A stretch of DNA of 64,000 bases. Source: Listeria seeligeri serovar 1/2b str. SLCC3954 (GTDB lineage Bacteria > Bacillota > Bacilli > Lactobacillales > Listeriaceae). The notes below the pieces were generated by a model. That model worked only from the letters and a program-made list of their open reading frames with translations, made no database searches and was not told the DNA's origin. The DNA is taken from contig NC_013891.1 in assembly GCF_000027145.1 (NCBI RefSeq), positions 2,666,001-2,730,000 of the forward strand, read 5' to 3'. The position numbers and the translations under genes are program-made. Each line of letters starts with the position of its first letter. The stretch's first letter is position 1. Positions 27,463 through 36,336 of the stretch are shown piece after piece.

Positions 27463-27560
27463 TATTTTCATCCTTTGTTATGAATTACGTTACTTATCCT
27501 ATATTGTACCAGTTTCCATTGTATTATACATTATTTTTTGCAATAGAGCCTGTTTTAACT

Positions 27561-27598
27561 AAAAAAGACTACTTCGCGCTAAGCAAAATAGTCTTTTA
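27561..27598. terminator. terminator of the SRP RNA gene
   Basis: AAAAGACTA and TAGTCTTTT arms around a roughly 20-nt loop with extra pairing, followed on the minus strand by a T-run. Confidence 0.85.
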
Positions 27599-27611
27599 AT
27601 ATATTTAAAAT

Positions 27612-27886
27612 TAGTGTCGCGCACCTCACATCGACATGCAATCACCTGCGTTACCCTGATAGTTAGCTCGGGCCAGGCAACCTCGCGGCACATGAGAAGC
27701 ACTGATTAATGCTGCTTCCTTCCGGACCTGACATGGTTCACAGGTTCCCATTGCGCAAGACCCAACCTTCAACACCACTTGTCAAGGGCAGACCAAACAA
27801 TTACGATGCCTCAAATGAGGAATTCAACCCCGCTAGAGCGGATTGCGGGTTACAGGGCGCCGCTATCTCCCCGTCTAGCACGACAA
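27612..27886 (-). ncRNA. ffs: signal recognition particle RNA, long Bacillus type
   Basis: On the minus strand the conserved domain IV is plain (GGTCCGGAAGGAAGCAGC, 27713-27730), as are the Alu-domain segment GCTAGACGGGGAGATAGCGG near the 5' end and CCCTGTAACCCGC. Terminal pairing of GTCGTGC with GCGCGAC sets the mature ends at about 27886 and 27612, near 275 nt, matching the large SRP RNA of Bacillus and Listeria with an Alu domain. Ends are approximate. Confidence 0.95.
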
Positions 27887-27956
27887 ATTTGCTACCAATA
27901 ATTAGTTAGCTAAATAAAAATTATCTAGCTTAAACTCTGAAAAGAGCTCAATTACT

Positions 27957-27985
27957 AGTGTACCTTTTTCATCTAAAAAGTGCAA
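27957..27985 (-). promoter_or_regulatory. promoter of the SRP RNA precursor
   Basis: TTGCAC (27980-27985) and TACACT (27957-27962), 17 bp apart on the minus strand. Initiation near 27950 and the terminator near 27561 would give a precursor of about 390 nt with a 5' extension of about 65 nt, in keeping with the processed scRNA precursor known in B. subtilis. Confidence 0.65.
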
Positions 27986-28005
27986 GTAGAAAAGGAGGAA
28001 TTTTT

Positions 28006-28107
28006 TTAACGTAAGTAAACGCTCATGATTGCAGCTATAATTGTTCCAACTATACAAATACCTACTAACGTTAAGGCAATCCACACTATTTTCTTGTTCA
28101 CGTTCAT
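28006..28107 (-). CDS. 33-residue single-pass membrane peptide
   Basis: A small open frame reading MNVNKKIVW then a continuous hydrophobic helix (IALTLVGICIVGTIIAAIMSV) and YLR. GAGGGGGAG lies directly upstream: 2 nt from the ATG at 28107 and about 8 nt from an in-frame GTG at 28101, so the GTG (31 residues) may be the real start. It lies between gntK and the SRP RNA promoter on the same strand. Typical of short membrane regulators; function unknown. Confidence 0.6.
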   Translation of the reverse strand: MNVNKKIVWIALTLVGICIVGTIIAAIMSVYLR

Positions 28108-28166
28108 CTCCCCCTCACTTCACTTTTTCGCTTTTCTTTTAGTGATTATATCATGAATTAGAAAAA

Positions 28167-29681
28167 TTAGCTTTTATTTTCAAACTTCCTCTGCCAACGA
28201 TTCAATTGGCTATAGCTAGACATTAGTTGCGTCGAAACTTGTTGAAAAATGGTTCTTAGTTCTGCGTATTTATCCGTATTTTCACTAGGAAGATAAACTG
28301 CTTTGATTGGCGGCTTTTTTTCAAGAGTTAAGCTATCCAATATTCCGAGTGAGCGCATGCCGATAATTGCAGCGCCAAGACTTGATCCTTCAATTGTGTG
28401 AGGGACGCGAATTTCTCGGTTCAAAATATCAGCCAGTAATCTACACCAAGGTTCATGCGCCGAAATCCCGCCAGTTACATAAATAATATCATCTGGAGCC
28501 GAAACCGCCTCATAAACTTCCGCAAGATTAAAAGCAATTCCTTCCAAAATCGCCCTTACAAAATGTGCTTTAGTATGATTAATCGTTAGTCCAACAAAAC
28601 CACCACGGATGTCGTTTGTCCAAAAAGGCGCGCGTTCTCCAAGTAAATATGGTTGGAATAATAGCCCTGCCGATCCAGGATCAACTTCATCTATGTGCGC
28701 AATAAAGTTTGCAAAATCCCGGTTGCCAATTTCATTTTCTGTTCCAAATTGATTAAGTCCCCATTCGACGACTTTTCCACCGTTATTTACCGCCCCACCA
28801 GCAATAAAGTATCCGTCACCTGCACCATAGCAAAATGTTCGTCCGCGTGAATCCACCTGAAATTCAGTTGTTAACTTCCGAACTGCTCCACTTGTCCCAA
28901 CAGTGATTGTTACATCATTTCTTCCAGTTGCTTGAATTCCGATGTTTGCAAGCGCCCCATCACTACCACCAACAATAAATGGCACACTTTCAGGAATTCC
29001 CATCATCTCCGCATACTCTTCCTTAACTCCACTTAACTGGTACGTTTCCGGAACAACTTTTGGCAAAAAATCTGGCGTTAATTTCACAATTTCCATCGCT
29101 TCAAATTCCCAGTCATGTTCTGAAATGTTGTAAAGTCCAGTTCCAGACGCCAGCGATTCATCCATCACCCAAACATCAAAAAGCCGATGGAGTACATAGG
29201 ATTTAATATCCACAAACTTCTCCGCGCGGCTAAATAAATTAGGTTCCGCTTCTTTTAACCAGCAAATTTTGGCAAACGGGCTCATCGGGTGTATAGGCGT
29301 CCCTGTCATCTCGTAAAGTTGAAAGAGGTAATTATCCCGTTTTACGTTTTCAAGCGCCTCACTGCTCCGTCCGTCCGCCCAAGTAATACATTCAGTTAGA
29401 AGCTCCCCACGACTCCCAACCACAATTAAACTATGCATCGCTGAACTAAAAGATATCCCGCGTAAATCTGCTTTATTGATTCCCTTCATAACACGACGGA
29501 TAGACGTAATCACTGCTTCAAAGATTTCAGTTGGACTTTCTTCTGCTTTACCAGTCTCATCCGTTACTAATTCATAGTGCGCCGCTTCTCGCTTAATTAC
29601 CTCACCTTGTTCATTAAAAAGTACTGCTTTCGTGCTTGAGGTTCCAATATCTACACCCATTATGTATGATTTATTCGCCAA
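28167..29681 (-). CDS. gntK: gluconokinase (FGGY family)
   Basis: Phosphorylates gluconate to 6-phosphogluconate. The 504 residues show the N-terminal ATPase phosphate-1 loop MGVDIGTSSTKAVLF, the TWADGRSSEA substrate region, the central GGSDGALANIG and TVGTSGAVR motifs, and the FGGY signature region with VTGGISAHEPWCRLLAD near the C-terminus. The start is TTG about 7 nt after GAGGTG; an internal ATG at codon 8 would truncate the first strand. No gluconate permease or 6-phosphogluconate dehydrogenase is adjacent. Another FGGY sugar kinase activity cannot be excluded. Confidence 0.88.
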   Translation of the reverse strand: MANKSYIMGVDIGTSSTKAVLFNEQGEVIKREAAHYELVTDETGKAEESPTEIFEAVITSIRRVMKGINKADLRGISFSSAMHSLIVVGSRGELLTECITWADGRSSEALENVKRDNYLFQLYEMTGTPIHPMSPFAKICWLKEAEPNLFSRAEKFVDIKSYVLHRLFDVWVMDESLASGTGLYNISEHDWEFEAMEIVKLTPDFLPKVVPETYQLSGVKEEYAEMMGIPESVPFIVGGSDGALANIGIQATGRNDVTITVGTSGAVRKLTTEFQVDSRGRTFCYGAGDGYFIAGGAVNNGGKVVEWGLNQFGTENEIGNRDFANFIAHIDEVDPGSAGLLFQPYLLGERAPFWTNDIRGGFVGLTINHTKAHFVRAILEGIAFNLAEVYEAVSAPDDIIYVTGGISAHEPWCRLLADILNREIRVPHTIEGSSLGAAIIGMRSLGILDSLTLEKKPPIKAVYLPSENTDKYAELRTIFQQVSTQLMSSYSQLNRWQRKFENKS

Positions 29682-29773
29682 AACATCTCACCTCGCGTCT
29701 CGTTTTCTTTTTATTATACGTCAAATGATCGAAATTTGGTGGCTCGGCTACTTCGATTTCCACAAAAAAGAAA

Positions 29774-29797
29774 AAGCTAGAGAAAAATCTCTAGCTT
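29774..29797 (-). terminator. terminator after the GW/L,D-transpeptidase-like gene
   Basis: AAGCTAGAGA and TCTCTAGCTT, perfect 10-bp stem with a 4-nt loop, then TTTTTC on the minus strand. The stem starts inside the stop codon of the gene. Confidence 0.9.
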
Positions 29798-30737
29798 AAT
29801 TTACAGCACTAAATGTCTTGATTCGGCTTTCTTCTCCTAGTACAATCAGCGTATTTTTATCAGCAAATTTAAGGACTGCTTTTGTATTTGCTTCACTTTG
29901 CGCCACACAACCTAATGTGTAATTATAACGCGGTGAATCAACATGATAGAAAACAGCCGAGCCTTTTCCTTTTACACGTTTGGAATTATATTTGACTTCC
30001 ATTCCGTATGTGTATTGTTGAATTTTCATTTTTTCATCGGCTGAGCTTGAAGAAGAGCGCTCTTGCCAAGTATTGTAAGCTTTATCGTTTGTATTAGAAA
30101 TCCAGTAACTGCGGTTTGTAATGGCTTTGAAGGTTAGTTTCGTTCCCGGATTGCCTTTTTGACCAAAAGCAAGTCCAGTTCGGTAAACGCCTACTGGAGT
30201 TCCAGAACTTTTTTCTGAGAAATTTGGATCAAAGCCCCATTTGCCAATATGACTAGCAAAATGGCGAACTTCATACCAATTACCCGCGCTGTTTCTTTGG
30301 AATAAATAAGTTGTCGCTGATGTGCTCTTCGGTTTTGTGGTAATGATTGCTTTTTTACTGTTCCAAAGTGCTGGGACGGTATCAGCAATGGTTGGTTTTC
30401 CGACGTTTTTAAAAGCAAGGGCGTCAATCCAACCGATATTCGTATTGCCAAGCTTCACGTAATACCATTTCGCGCCTCTAGAAGTTTTTCCTTCGCGAGT
30501 GATCATCAATGTTTTCTTGTCGTATTTCTTAGCATAACCGAGTAATTTCGAGTCTTTGCTAACATTATACATCTTGCTGCGAATACCATCGTTTCGTTTT
30601 GACTGATTTACTACCCCTTTGAGATTAACTGCTTTGTCATAAATGATTTTGTCATAAGTTGCGGCTTCGGCGTTAAAGGAGTGACCAAGTAAGCTAACCA
30701 TTAATACAATAATTAAACCGCTTAGTAACTTCTTCAT
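29796..30737 (-). CDS. secreted protein with one GW module and an L,D-transpeptidase-like domain
   Basis: A 313-residue exported protein: signal peptide ending at AEA (about residue 26), one GW/SH3-like module (about 28-115, with KWYYVKLGNTNIGWID) that in Listeria binds lipoteichoic acid, then a C-terminal domain (about 130-310) with GTPVGVYRTGLAFG and HVDSPRYNYTLGCVAQS, which resembles the His/Cys active-site arrangement of YkuD-type L,D-transpeptidases. Such enzymes cross-link or edit peptidoglycan. The Cys context (TLGC) departs from the usual SHGC, so catalysis is inferred. AAGGAG lies 6 nt before the ATG; 42 bp after the LPXTG gene, probably one transcript. Confidence 0.82.
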   Translation of the reverse strand: MKKLLSGLIIVLMVSLLGHSFNAEAATYDKIIYDKAVNLKGVVNQSKRNDGIRSKMYNVSKDSKLLGYAKKYDKKTLMITREGKTSRGAKWYYVKLGNTNIGWIDALAFKNVGKPTIADTVPALWNSKKAIITTKPKSTSATTYLFQRNSAGNWYEVRHFASHIGKWGFDPNFSEKSSGTPVGVYRTGLAFGQKGNPGTKLTFKAITNRSYWISNTNDKAYNTWQERSSSSSADEKMKIQQYTYGMEVKYNSKRVKGKGSAVFYHVDSPRYNYTLGCVAQSEANTKAVLKFADKNTLIVLGEESRIKTFSAVN

Positions 30738-30779
30738 TATTCGCTCCTTCTTTTTGTGCTATTCCCTATAGTAAATTGC

Positions 30780-31715
30780 TTATTTTTTACGTTTTCTGAG
30801 CAGTAATATTCCTATAAGGATAACTATAACACCCGCTACAACAAAAATCCATTCAACGCCTTGATCGCCTGTGCCTGGAAGTTCTGACTTAGTAGTTTGT
30901 GTTTTCTTTGGATCTTCTGAAGCTTTTGTGGTCACGCTTTTGACAGCTTTGGTGTTTTCAATTTGTTTGACTTTAGTAGGGACTTTCGTAACTTCTTCAT
31001 TTTCTTTTTTGGTTGGAACTGTGTAGGTTACTTCTTCACTAAAATTACCAGCAGCATCAAATGCGTAGGCGGTAATTTCTTTCGGAGTTGTTGCCCACGA
31101 TGCGTAAAAATTGCCATCTTTATCCGCTTCAACGCGCCCTTCACCAAAGTTTTCGTCTTCTGGAGAGCTCATATATACACTCGCAAATGGTTTTGTCTTA
31201 CCAGAGAAAATTTTAGTTTCTAGATCAAAGTTTAGGTTTGTAACAGTTAAGGTAGAGGCAGGTGCTTTTACTAAATAATTTAGTTTAACTGCCATTGTGT
31301 CGCCGTCTTTCGTATCGCCAAGCAAGGTTAATTCTTGAACGCCAGCTGTTTCCGTGCTCAATTCATCCCCTTCTGCTAAACGATAATTGGATAGTTTCGT
31401 TCCTGTATGATCACTTAGAGTTGCTGTAAAATCAGACAGCTCGATATCGCTGTTTTGTTCATAAGTGTAGACCTCTGCTGAATCTGTAATATCAATAGTT
31501 GTTTGTGGCGTTTCTGTTGTTGCGCTATCTTTTGTTACTTCTGTTGTTTTTGAATCTACTTCTGGAACTGTATTTTCAGTGGGATTAGTGACTTTTTCTT
31601 CTGAATTAGGTTGAGTGTTACCATTTTCATTCGTTTCAGCACTTGCTGCCAATGAAAATGGGGTGATTAAACAAGTTAATAAAGCTACGAAAACTAGTCC
31701 GCGGAATTTTTTCAT
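30780..31715 (-). CDS. LPXTG cell-wall-anchored protein
   Basis: A 311-residue surface protein with a signal peptide ([20 protein letters not shown], cleavage near ASA), a Thr/Glu-rich linker (about 30-80), two bacterial Ig-like segments (about 80-150 and 155-230; for example [20 protein letters not shown]), a Lys/Thr-rich wall-spanning stretch and LPGTGDQG near 280 with membrane helix and KKRKK-type tail. Sortase A should anchor it. AAGGGGA precedes the ATG. First gene of a probable two-gene unit with the GW protein. Confidence 0.9.
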   Translation of the reverse strand: MKKFRGLVFVALLTCLITPFSLAASAETNENGNTQPNSEEKVTNPTENTVPEVDSKTTEVTKDSATTETPQTTIDITDSAEVYTYEQNSDIELSDFTATLSDHTGTKLSNYRLAEGDELSTETAGVQELTLLGDTKDGDTMAVKLNYLVKAPASTLTVTNLNFDLETKIFSGKTKPFASVYMSSPEDENFGEGRVEADKDGNFYASWATTPKEITAYAFDAAGNFSEEVTYTVPTKKENEEVTKVPTKVKQIENTKAVKSVTTKASEDPKKTQTTKSELPGTGDQGVEWIFVVAGVIVILIGILLLRKRKK

Positions 31716-31747
31716 AATAAATTCCCCTTTCTTTTTTACTTGTATTA

Positions 31748-31776
31748 ATCATAATAAGAAATGGTCATAAAGTCAA
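31748..31776 (-). promoter_or_regulatory. sigma-A promoter of the LPXTG/GW gene pair
   Basis: TTGACT (31771-31776) and TATGAT (31748-31753) with exactly 17 bp between them on the minus strand. Confidence 0.75.
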
Positions 31777-31818
31777 TTTTAAATTACAAATTTGTTACAA
31801 ATATTAAAAATTAACTAC

Positions 31819-31853
31819 AAAAAAAAGCTTGCTAACTTATTCATTAGCAAACC
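31819..31853 (-). terminator. terminator of the cydABCD operon
   Basis: TTTGCTAA and TTAGCAAG arms around an 8-nt loop, followed by TTTTTTTT on the minus strand. Confidence 0.88.
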
Positions 31854-31859
31854 TTCTAC

Positions 31860-33599
31860 TTATAATTCAATTGGTCGATCTAACTGATAAAGCCTTTGGT
31901 AGCGCGGTTCTGCTTCCATTAATTCGGCATGAGGACCTTCCATCAAGGTTCTTCCCTCTTCTAAAAATAAAACTCGATCCATTTTTTCTGCCCCAACTAA
32001 ATGGTGCGTCACCCAAATTAACGACTTATCCGCCAGCGTTTCAAAGATTGTTGCAAGCAAATCGCGTTCTGTGATTGGATCTAGTCCAACAGTCGGCTCA
32101 TCCAAAATAACTATTGGTGTATTTTGCAGTAAAATCCTAGCTAATGCAATCCGGCCACGTTCCCCGCCTGAAAAACGTTCGCCCATTTCACTCATTTGTG
32201 TATGGTATCCATCTGGCATGCTCATAATAAAATCATGCAGTTGAACTTTTTTCGCGGCTTCGTATACCTCTTCATCACTTGCATCTTGATTTCCTAAGCG
32301 AATATTATTCAACACACTCGTACTGAAAAGATGCGCTTTTTGGTTCAGCATAGATGTGAGTTCAGGGATTTGTGGTCGTAATTTTTCTACTTCGACATCA
32401 TTCATCGTCACTTTTCCAGTAGTTGGTAGAAGCGCGCCTTGGACTAACTTAAGAAAAGTGGATTTTCCGGTTCCACTTCGGCCGATAATCGCAACTTTTT
32501 CACCTTGTTGTAAAGTAAAATCAAACTCATTTAAAATTTTGGGAGATTTTTCATCGTAAGCAAAAGTTAAGTTTTCTGCTTTTAAAACGACGTGTTCTTT
32601 ATCAATCCGCTCCATTTCTTTTGTTTCTTCTTCAAAAGTTGGTAAGGTCGGGTCTTCCATTTTATCTAAGCGAGAAAGCGAGTCTTGGTAAAGCGATTTG
32701 TCACTAATGGCACTTGATACAGGTACAAACGCCTCAGCTAAAGCCATAATTGCTAAAACGAAAGCAGCAATGAGTGTCCCAGAAAATGCGCCATCACGTG
32801 ATTCGGCAGTACTCCAGTAAACCATTGCAATCACCATAAAACCAACTACTAACTGACTGAAGAAATCACGCCAATTAACAAAATGAAATTGTTTATTTTC
32901 CGTCCGAAGCATATCCGCTTCCTCTTTTTCGTAATTCGTAATAAAGGTTTTCTCGCGACCGCTAAATTTCCAGTCGCTAATACCAAAGACAGCATCGGTG
33001 AATTTTTGATACAGCCCATTTCGTCCTTGTTTTAAATAAGCATTTTTCCCGCGAGCATATAAAAGCGACACCCATGGTAAAACAAGCACAAGTAAACCAA
33101 TCAAAAGGACAAATAGCGCGGCAAACTGAATCGAAAAGACTCCAAGTGCAATAACAACTCCGGCATAAAGCACTAAACTCACAATAGCCGGTAACATCGT
33201 CGTCAAATAGAAATTTTGCAAATGTTCAATGTCGCCAGCGAGAAGTCCTAAGATATCGCCAGTTTTGTAGCGTGATTTAAGTAATAGTGCTTGAGGTTCT
33301 AATAAGCGGTACAAACGAACACGCATTTTTTCTAGAATTCGAAGTACTAAAGAATGACTCATAAGGCGTTCGACATAGCGTGACACCGAACGCATAATTC
33401 CGAAAGCGCGCACACCAACCGTCGCAATGTACACAGCCATAATTGATTCAGGCATTAAGGACGATTTTGAAATCAAATGTCCTGAAGTAAACATTAGCGC
33501 CCCAGCCGAAGCAAAAGTAAGTGTTCCAAGGAAGATAACAAGCAAGAACAAGCCGCGGTTTTCTTTAATATATGGGATAATCCAGCTACTTTTCCGCAT
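31860..33599 (-). CDS. cydD: CydCD-type ABC transporter subunit for cytochrome bd assembly
   Basis: A half-transporter with an N-terminal six-helix membrane domain (about 1-310) and a C-terminal ATPase. Walker A is IGRSGTGKSTFLK, the signature FSGGERGRIALARIL and Walker B PIVILDEPTVGLD. With its partner it exports cysteine/glutathione-type thiols or haem-related ligands needed to mature cytochrome bd. Its ATG overlaps the partner's stop codon by one base (TAATG). Naming of the two halves as cydC or cydD follows gene order and could be reversed. Confidence 0.9.
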   Translation of the reverse strand: MRKSSWIIPYIKENRGLFLLVIFLGTLTFASAGALMFTSGHLISKSSLMPESIMAVYIATVGVRAFGIMRSVSRYVERLMSHSLVLRILEKMRVRLYRLLEPQALLLKSRYKTGDILGLLAGDIEHLQNFYLTTMLPAIVSLVLYAGVVIALGVFSIQFAALFVLLIGLLVLVLPWVSLLYARGKNAYLKQGRNGLYQKFTDAVFGISDWKFSGREKTFITNYEKEEADMLRTENKQFHFVNWRDFFSQLVVGFMVIAMVYWSTAESRDGAFSGTLIAAFVLAIMALAEAFVPVSSAISDKSLYQDSLSRLDKMEDPTLPTFEEETKEMERIDKEHVVLKAENLTFAYDEKSPKILNEFDFTLQQGEKVAIIGRSGTGKSTFLKLVQGALLPTTGKVTMNDVEVEKLRPQIPELTSMLNQKAHLFSTSVLNNIRLGNQDASDEEVYEAAKKVQLHDFIMSMPDGYHTQMSEMGERFSGGERGRIALARILLQNTPIVILDEPTVGLDPITERDLLATIFETLADKSLIWVTHHLVGAEKMDRVLFLEEGRTLMEGPHAELMEAEPRYQRLYQLDRPIEL

Positions 33600-35323
33600 T
33601 ATACTTCCTCCAATTGGGCTTTGACTAAATCGTAATAGAAACCTTTTTTCTTAAGTAGTTCGTCGTGTGTGCCTGTCTCAACCACAGCCCCGTGGTCAAG
33701 GACGATAATCCGGTCCATTTCAAGCATCCAGTGCAAGCGATGTGTAGCAAAAAAGACCAGTCGATTTTCAAATAAATCTAGCATTGGTTTTTTAAGTTCG
33801 TATTCTGTTTCAATATCTAAGTGAGCTGTCGGTTCATCCATCAAAACAATAGGCCGATCAGTCAAGAAAGCCCGCGCAAGTGCAACACGCTGTTCCTGTC
33901 CGCCGCTTAACATTCTCCCAGCTTCCCCAACAAGCGTCGCGTAGCCATTTTCAAGTCCAGCAACTAACTGATTTAAACCAGCTGATTCCGCCGCTTTTTC
34001 AATTTCTTCTTCTGTGGCATTTGGATGGTAAAACCGAATATTTCCAGCAATTGTATCATGAAAAAGATACGGGTGTTGCGGAATATAGGTTACTTGAGTT
34101 TGCCAATCCGGCGACGAAAGTGTCGCACCAACTTGATCATTACAGCGAAATTCACCAGAAGTAGGGTTTAAAAAGCCACTTAATACATCTATCAGCGTTG
34201 ATTTCCCAGCACCAGTTGCTCCAATAATCCCGATTTTCTCAAAACCATTTACCGTAAAACTAGCTTCATGCAACGACTCCGCATCACCATCGCCATGCTT
34301 TACTGTAATATTTTCAAATGAAAAGTTCGTATTTTCATCAAAAGTCGTTAGTGAAAGTGCTCGGTCTTCATGTTTTTCTTCTTTCGCACGATCAATAATA
34401 CCTTGAATAACCCGTCCAGCTTCTTGTCCGTCAAGTGTCGCGTGGTAATCCGAGCCAACCTCACGCACTGGCAAAAAGTACTCTGGCGCAAGAATTAGCA
34501 CACTTAACGCAATTGGCAGGTTCATATTGCCATCAATTAAACCAAGACCAAGAAATAACGCCACAAGTGCAATCGAAAGCATCGTGAAGAAATCCATCGC
34601 AAAGGACGACATAAACGCAACACGCAAGGTTTTCATCGTTGCTTTTCGGTAACGCGAACTAACCGAAGCAATTTTCCCTTCATGTTCATGGCTTAACCCC
34701 AAGTATTTCAACGTTTCTAAGCCTTTTAACGAATCGACAAAATGGTTCGACAGCACGCGATATGTCTCAAACTGCGAGTCTGCTTGTTTTTTCGCAGCCA
34801 GACCTAAAATAATCATAAATACAATTAAAATTGGCAAAGTAATCATTAAAATAAAGGCGGATGTCCAGTCTTGAAAAGCGATATAAACCCAAATCATTGC
34901 TGGAATAATCGCCATGTTCATCATTTTAGGCAAAAATAGTTCCAAATAATTCCGGAAATCTGCTACACCTTCCATCACCATCGTTACAACTTTCCCAGTT
35001 CCTTCCGCACGAGCAAAACGCGGACCAAGTGCAAACAAACTATCCAGCAACTCTTCCCGCATCGTTTTCGCTAAGTTAGAAGCATAACGGTAAACGATTT
35101 GTTTTTTCCATACATTCAAAAAGTGACGCAAGAAATAGGCCCCCGCAAAGAGACCTATTTGTATTGTGACGGTTTGAAATGGATGCTCGTGAAACAAATC
35201 TGTAATCGCACGAGAAAGCGTTATTGCCATCACGATAATCGCAGCACCTTGAATAAGCGTGAAAACTGCGAGTATCGCCATTATTTTTTTAATTCCTTTG
35301 TAGTTCCTTAAATCTTTTCCCAT
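33599..35323 (-). CDS. cydC: CydCD-type ABC transporter subunit for cytochrome bd assembly
   Basis: A 574-residue half-transporter with an N-terminal membrane domain and an ATPase with Walker A IGATGAGKSTLID, signature MLSGGQEQRVALARAF and Walker B PIVLMDEPTAHLD. It partners the downstream 579-residue subunit as a heterodimer. Its start lies next to the stop of cydB, and it ends in a one-base overlap with the next gene, so the four cyd genes are tightly coupled. Confidence 0.9.
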   Translation of the reverse strand: MGKDLRNYKGIKKIMAILAVFTLIQGAAIIVMAITLSRAITDLFHEHPFQTVTIQIGLFAGAYFLRHFLNVWKKQIVYRYASNLAKTMREELLDSLFALGPRFARAEGTGKVVTMVMEGVADFRNYLELFLPKMMNMAIIPAMIWVYIAFQDWTSAFILMITLPILIVFMIILGLAAKKQADSQFETYRVLSNHFVDSLKGLETLKYLGLSHEHEGKIASVSSRYRKATMKTLRVAFMSSFAMDFFTMLSIALVALFLGLGLIDGNMNLPIALSVLILAPEYFLPVREVGSDYHATLDGQEAGRVIQGIIDRAKEEKHEDRALSLTTFDENTNFSFENITVKHGDGDAESLHEASFTVNGFEKIGIIGATGAGKSTLIDVLSGFLNPTSGEFRCNDQVGATLSSPDWQTQVTYIPQHPYLFHDTIAGNIRFYHPNATEEEIEKAAESAGLNQLVAGLENGYATLVGEAGRMLSGGQEQRVALARAFLTDRPIVLMDEPTAHLDIETEYELKKPMLDLFENRLVFFATHRLHWMLEMDRIIVLDHGAVVETGTHDELLKKKGFYYDLVKAQLEEV

Positions 35324-36336
35324 TAATACGTCATTTTCTCCTTACTAGAAACGCGCTTACGGAAAACATAGTAGCTCCAAATTTGGTAACCAAGCACAAA
35401 CGGCAAGAGTGTAACGGCAACAATGGTCATCACACTTAGCGAATATTGCCCGGAAGCAGCATTTTCTATTGTTAAATCAAACGCACTGTTAATAGAACTG
35501 ATCATCACGCGTGGGAAAAGTGCCACGAAAATCGAACCAATCGTGAAGACAATTCCAAGTCCACCGAATGTAAATGCTAAAATATCGCGATCTTTCCAGA
35601 TGAATAAAGCAGATAATACGTACATTACCACTACTATCCCGATCATCAGTGGAACAAGAACAGGTCTAACTTGGAACATATCTGTATTGAAGTAAGCAAG
35701 TACAACAAAGATTAATAATACTGGTACCGTGATGAACCAAACCCGTTTCGCCATACGACGAGCACGGTCTTGAATATCATCTTCTGTACGTAATGTAATA
35801 AATAGTAATCCGTGAAGCAGGCACATTAGAGTAATCGTTAGTCCGCCCCAAACAGAAAATACAGTTATATAATCAAAGAATCCGGCATACATATCCATAT
35901 CACTATTAATTGGCATACCTTGAATCAAACTAGCAAATAATACCCCAAATAGAAATGGCGGCAAAATACTACCGAAGAAAATAACCCAATCCCACGTTTT
36001 TACCCAAAGAGCAGAATCTTTTTGACCACGGAATTCAAAAGAAACACCACGGCCGATTAAGGCAAGTAATAAGAACACTAGCGGAATATAGTATCCACTA
36101 AACATCGTTGCATACCAGTTAGGGAAAGCCGCAAAAATCGCGCCCCCAGCTGTTAGTAACCAAACTTCATTTGCATCCCAGAACGGCCCAATCGTATTTA
36201 CGAGTACGCGACGTTCTAGAGCATTTCTAGCCATAAAGCGTGTAGACATCCCTACACCAAAGTCAAAACCTTCAAGGAAGAAGAATCCAATGAACAAGAT
36301 GGCGATTAGTAAAAACCATAACTCATTTAGTGACAA
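35323..36336 (-). CDS. cydB: cytochrome bd ubiquinol/menaquinol oxidase subunit II
   Basis: Membrane subunit II of the bd-type oxidase. The N-terminus MSLNELWFLLIAILFIGFFF followed by LEGFDFGVGM is diagnostic, and the DANEVWLLTAGGAIFAAFP segment is conserved. Start is a TTG at 36336, 9 nt after AAGGGGG, which yields the family length (337 residues); an ATG directly abutting the ribosome site and a longer TTG frame are less likely. It overlaps the cydA stop by 14 nt. Confidence 0.94.
   Translation of the reverse strand: MSLNELWFLLIAILFIGFFFLEGFDFGVGMSTRFMARNALERRVLVNTIGPFWDANEVWLLTAGGAIFAAFPNWYATMFSGYYIPLVFLLLALIGRGVSFEFRGQKDSALWVKTWDWVIFFGSILPPFLFGVLFASLIQGMPINSDMDMYAGFFDYITVFSVWGGLTITLMCLLHGLLFITLRTEDDIQDRARRMAKRVWFITVPVLLIFVVLAYFNTDMFQVRPVLVPLMIGIVVVMYVLSALFIWKDRDILAFTFGGLGIVFTIGSIFVALFPRVMISSINSAFDLTIENAASGQYSLSVMTIVAVTLLPFVLGYQIWSYYVFRKRVSSKEKMTY

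Noticed and set aside
27709-27909. Open frame on the plus strand over the SRP RNA
   Set aside because: It is antisense to a highly conserved structural RNA and has no ribosome site.
27902-28084. 60-codon minus-strand frame next to the SRP RNA
   Set aside because: It spans the SRP promoter, has no ribosome site and overlaps a better-supported 33-residue frame.
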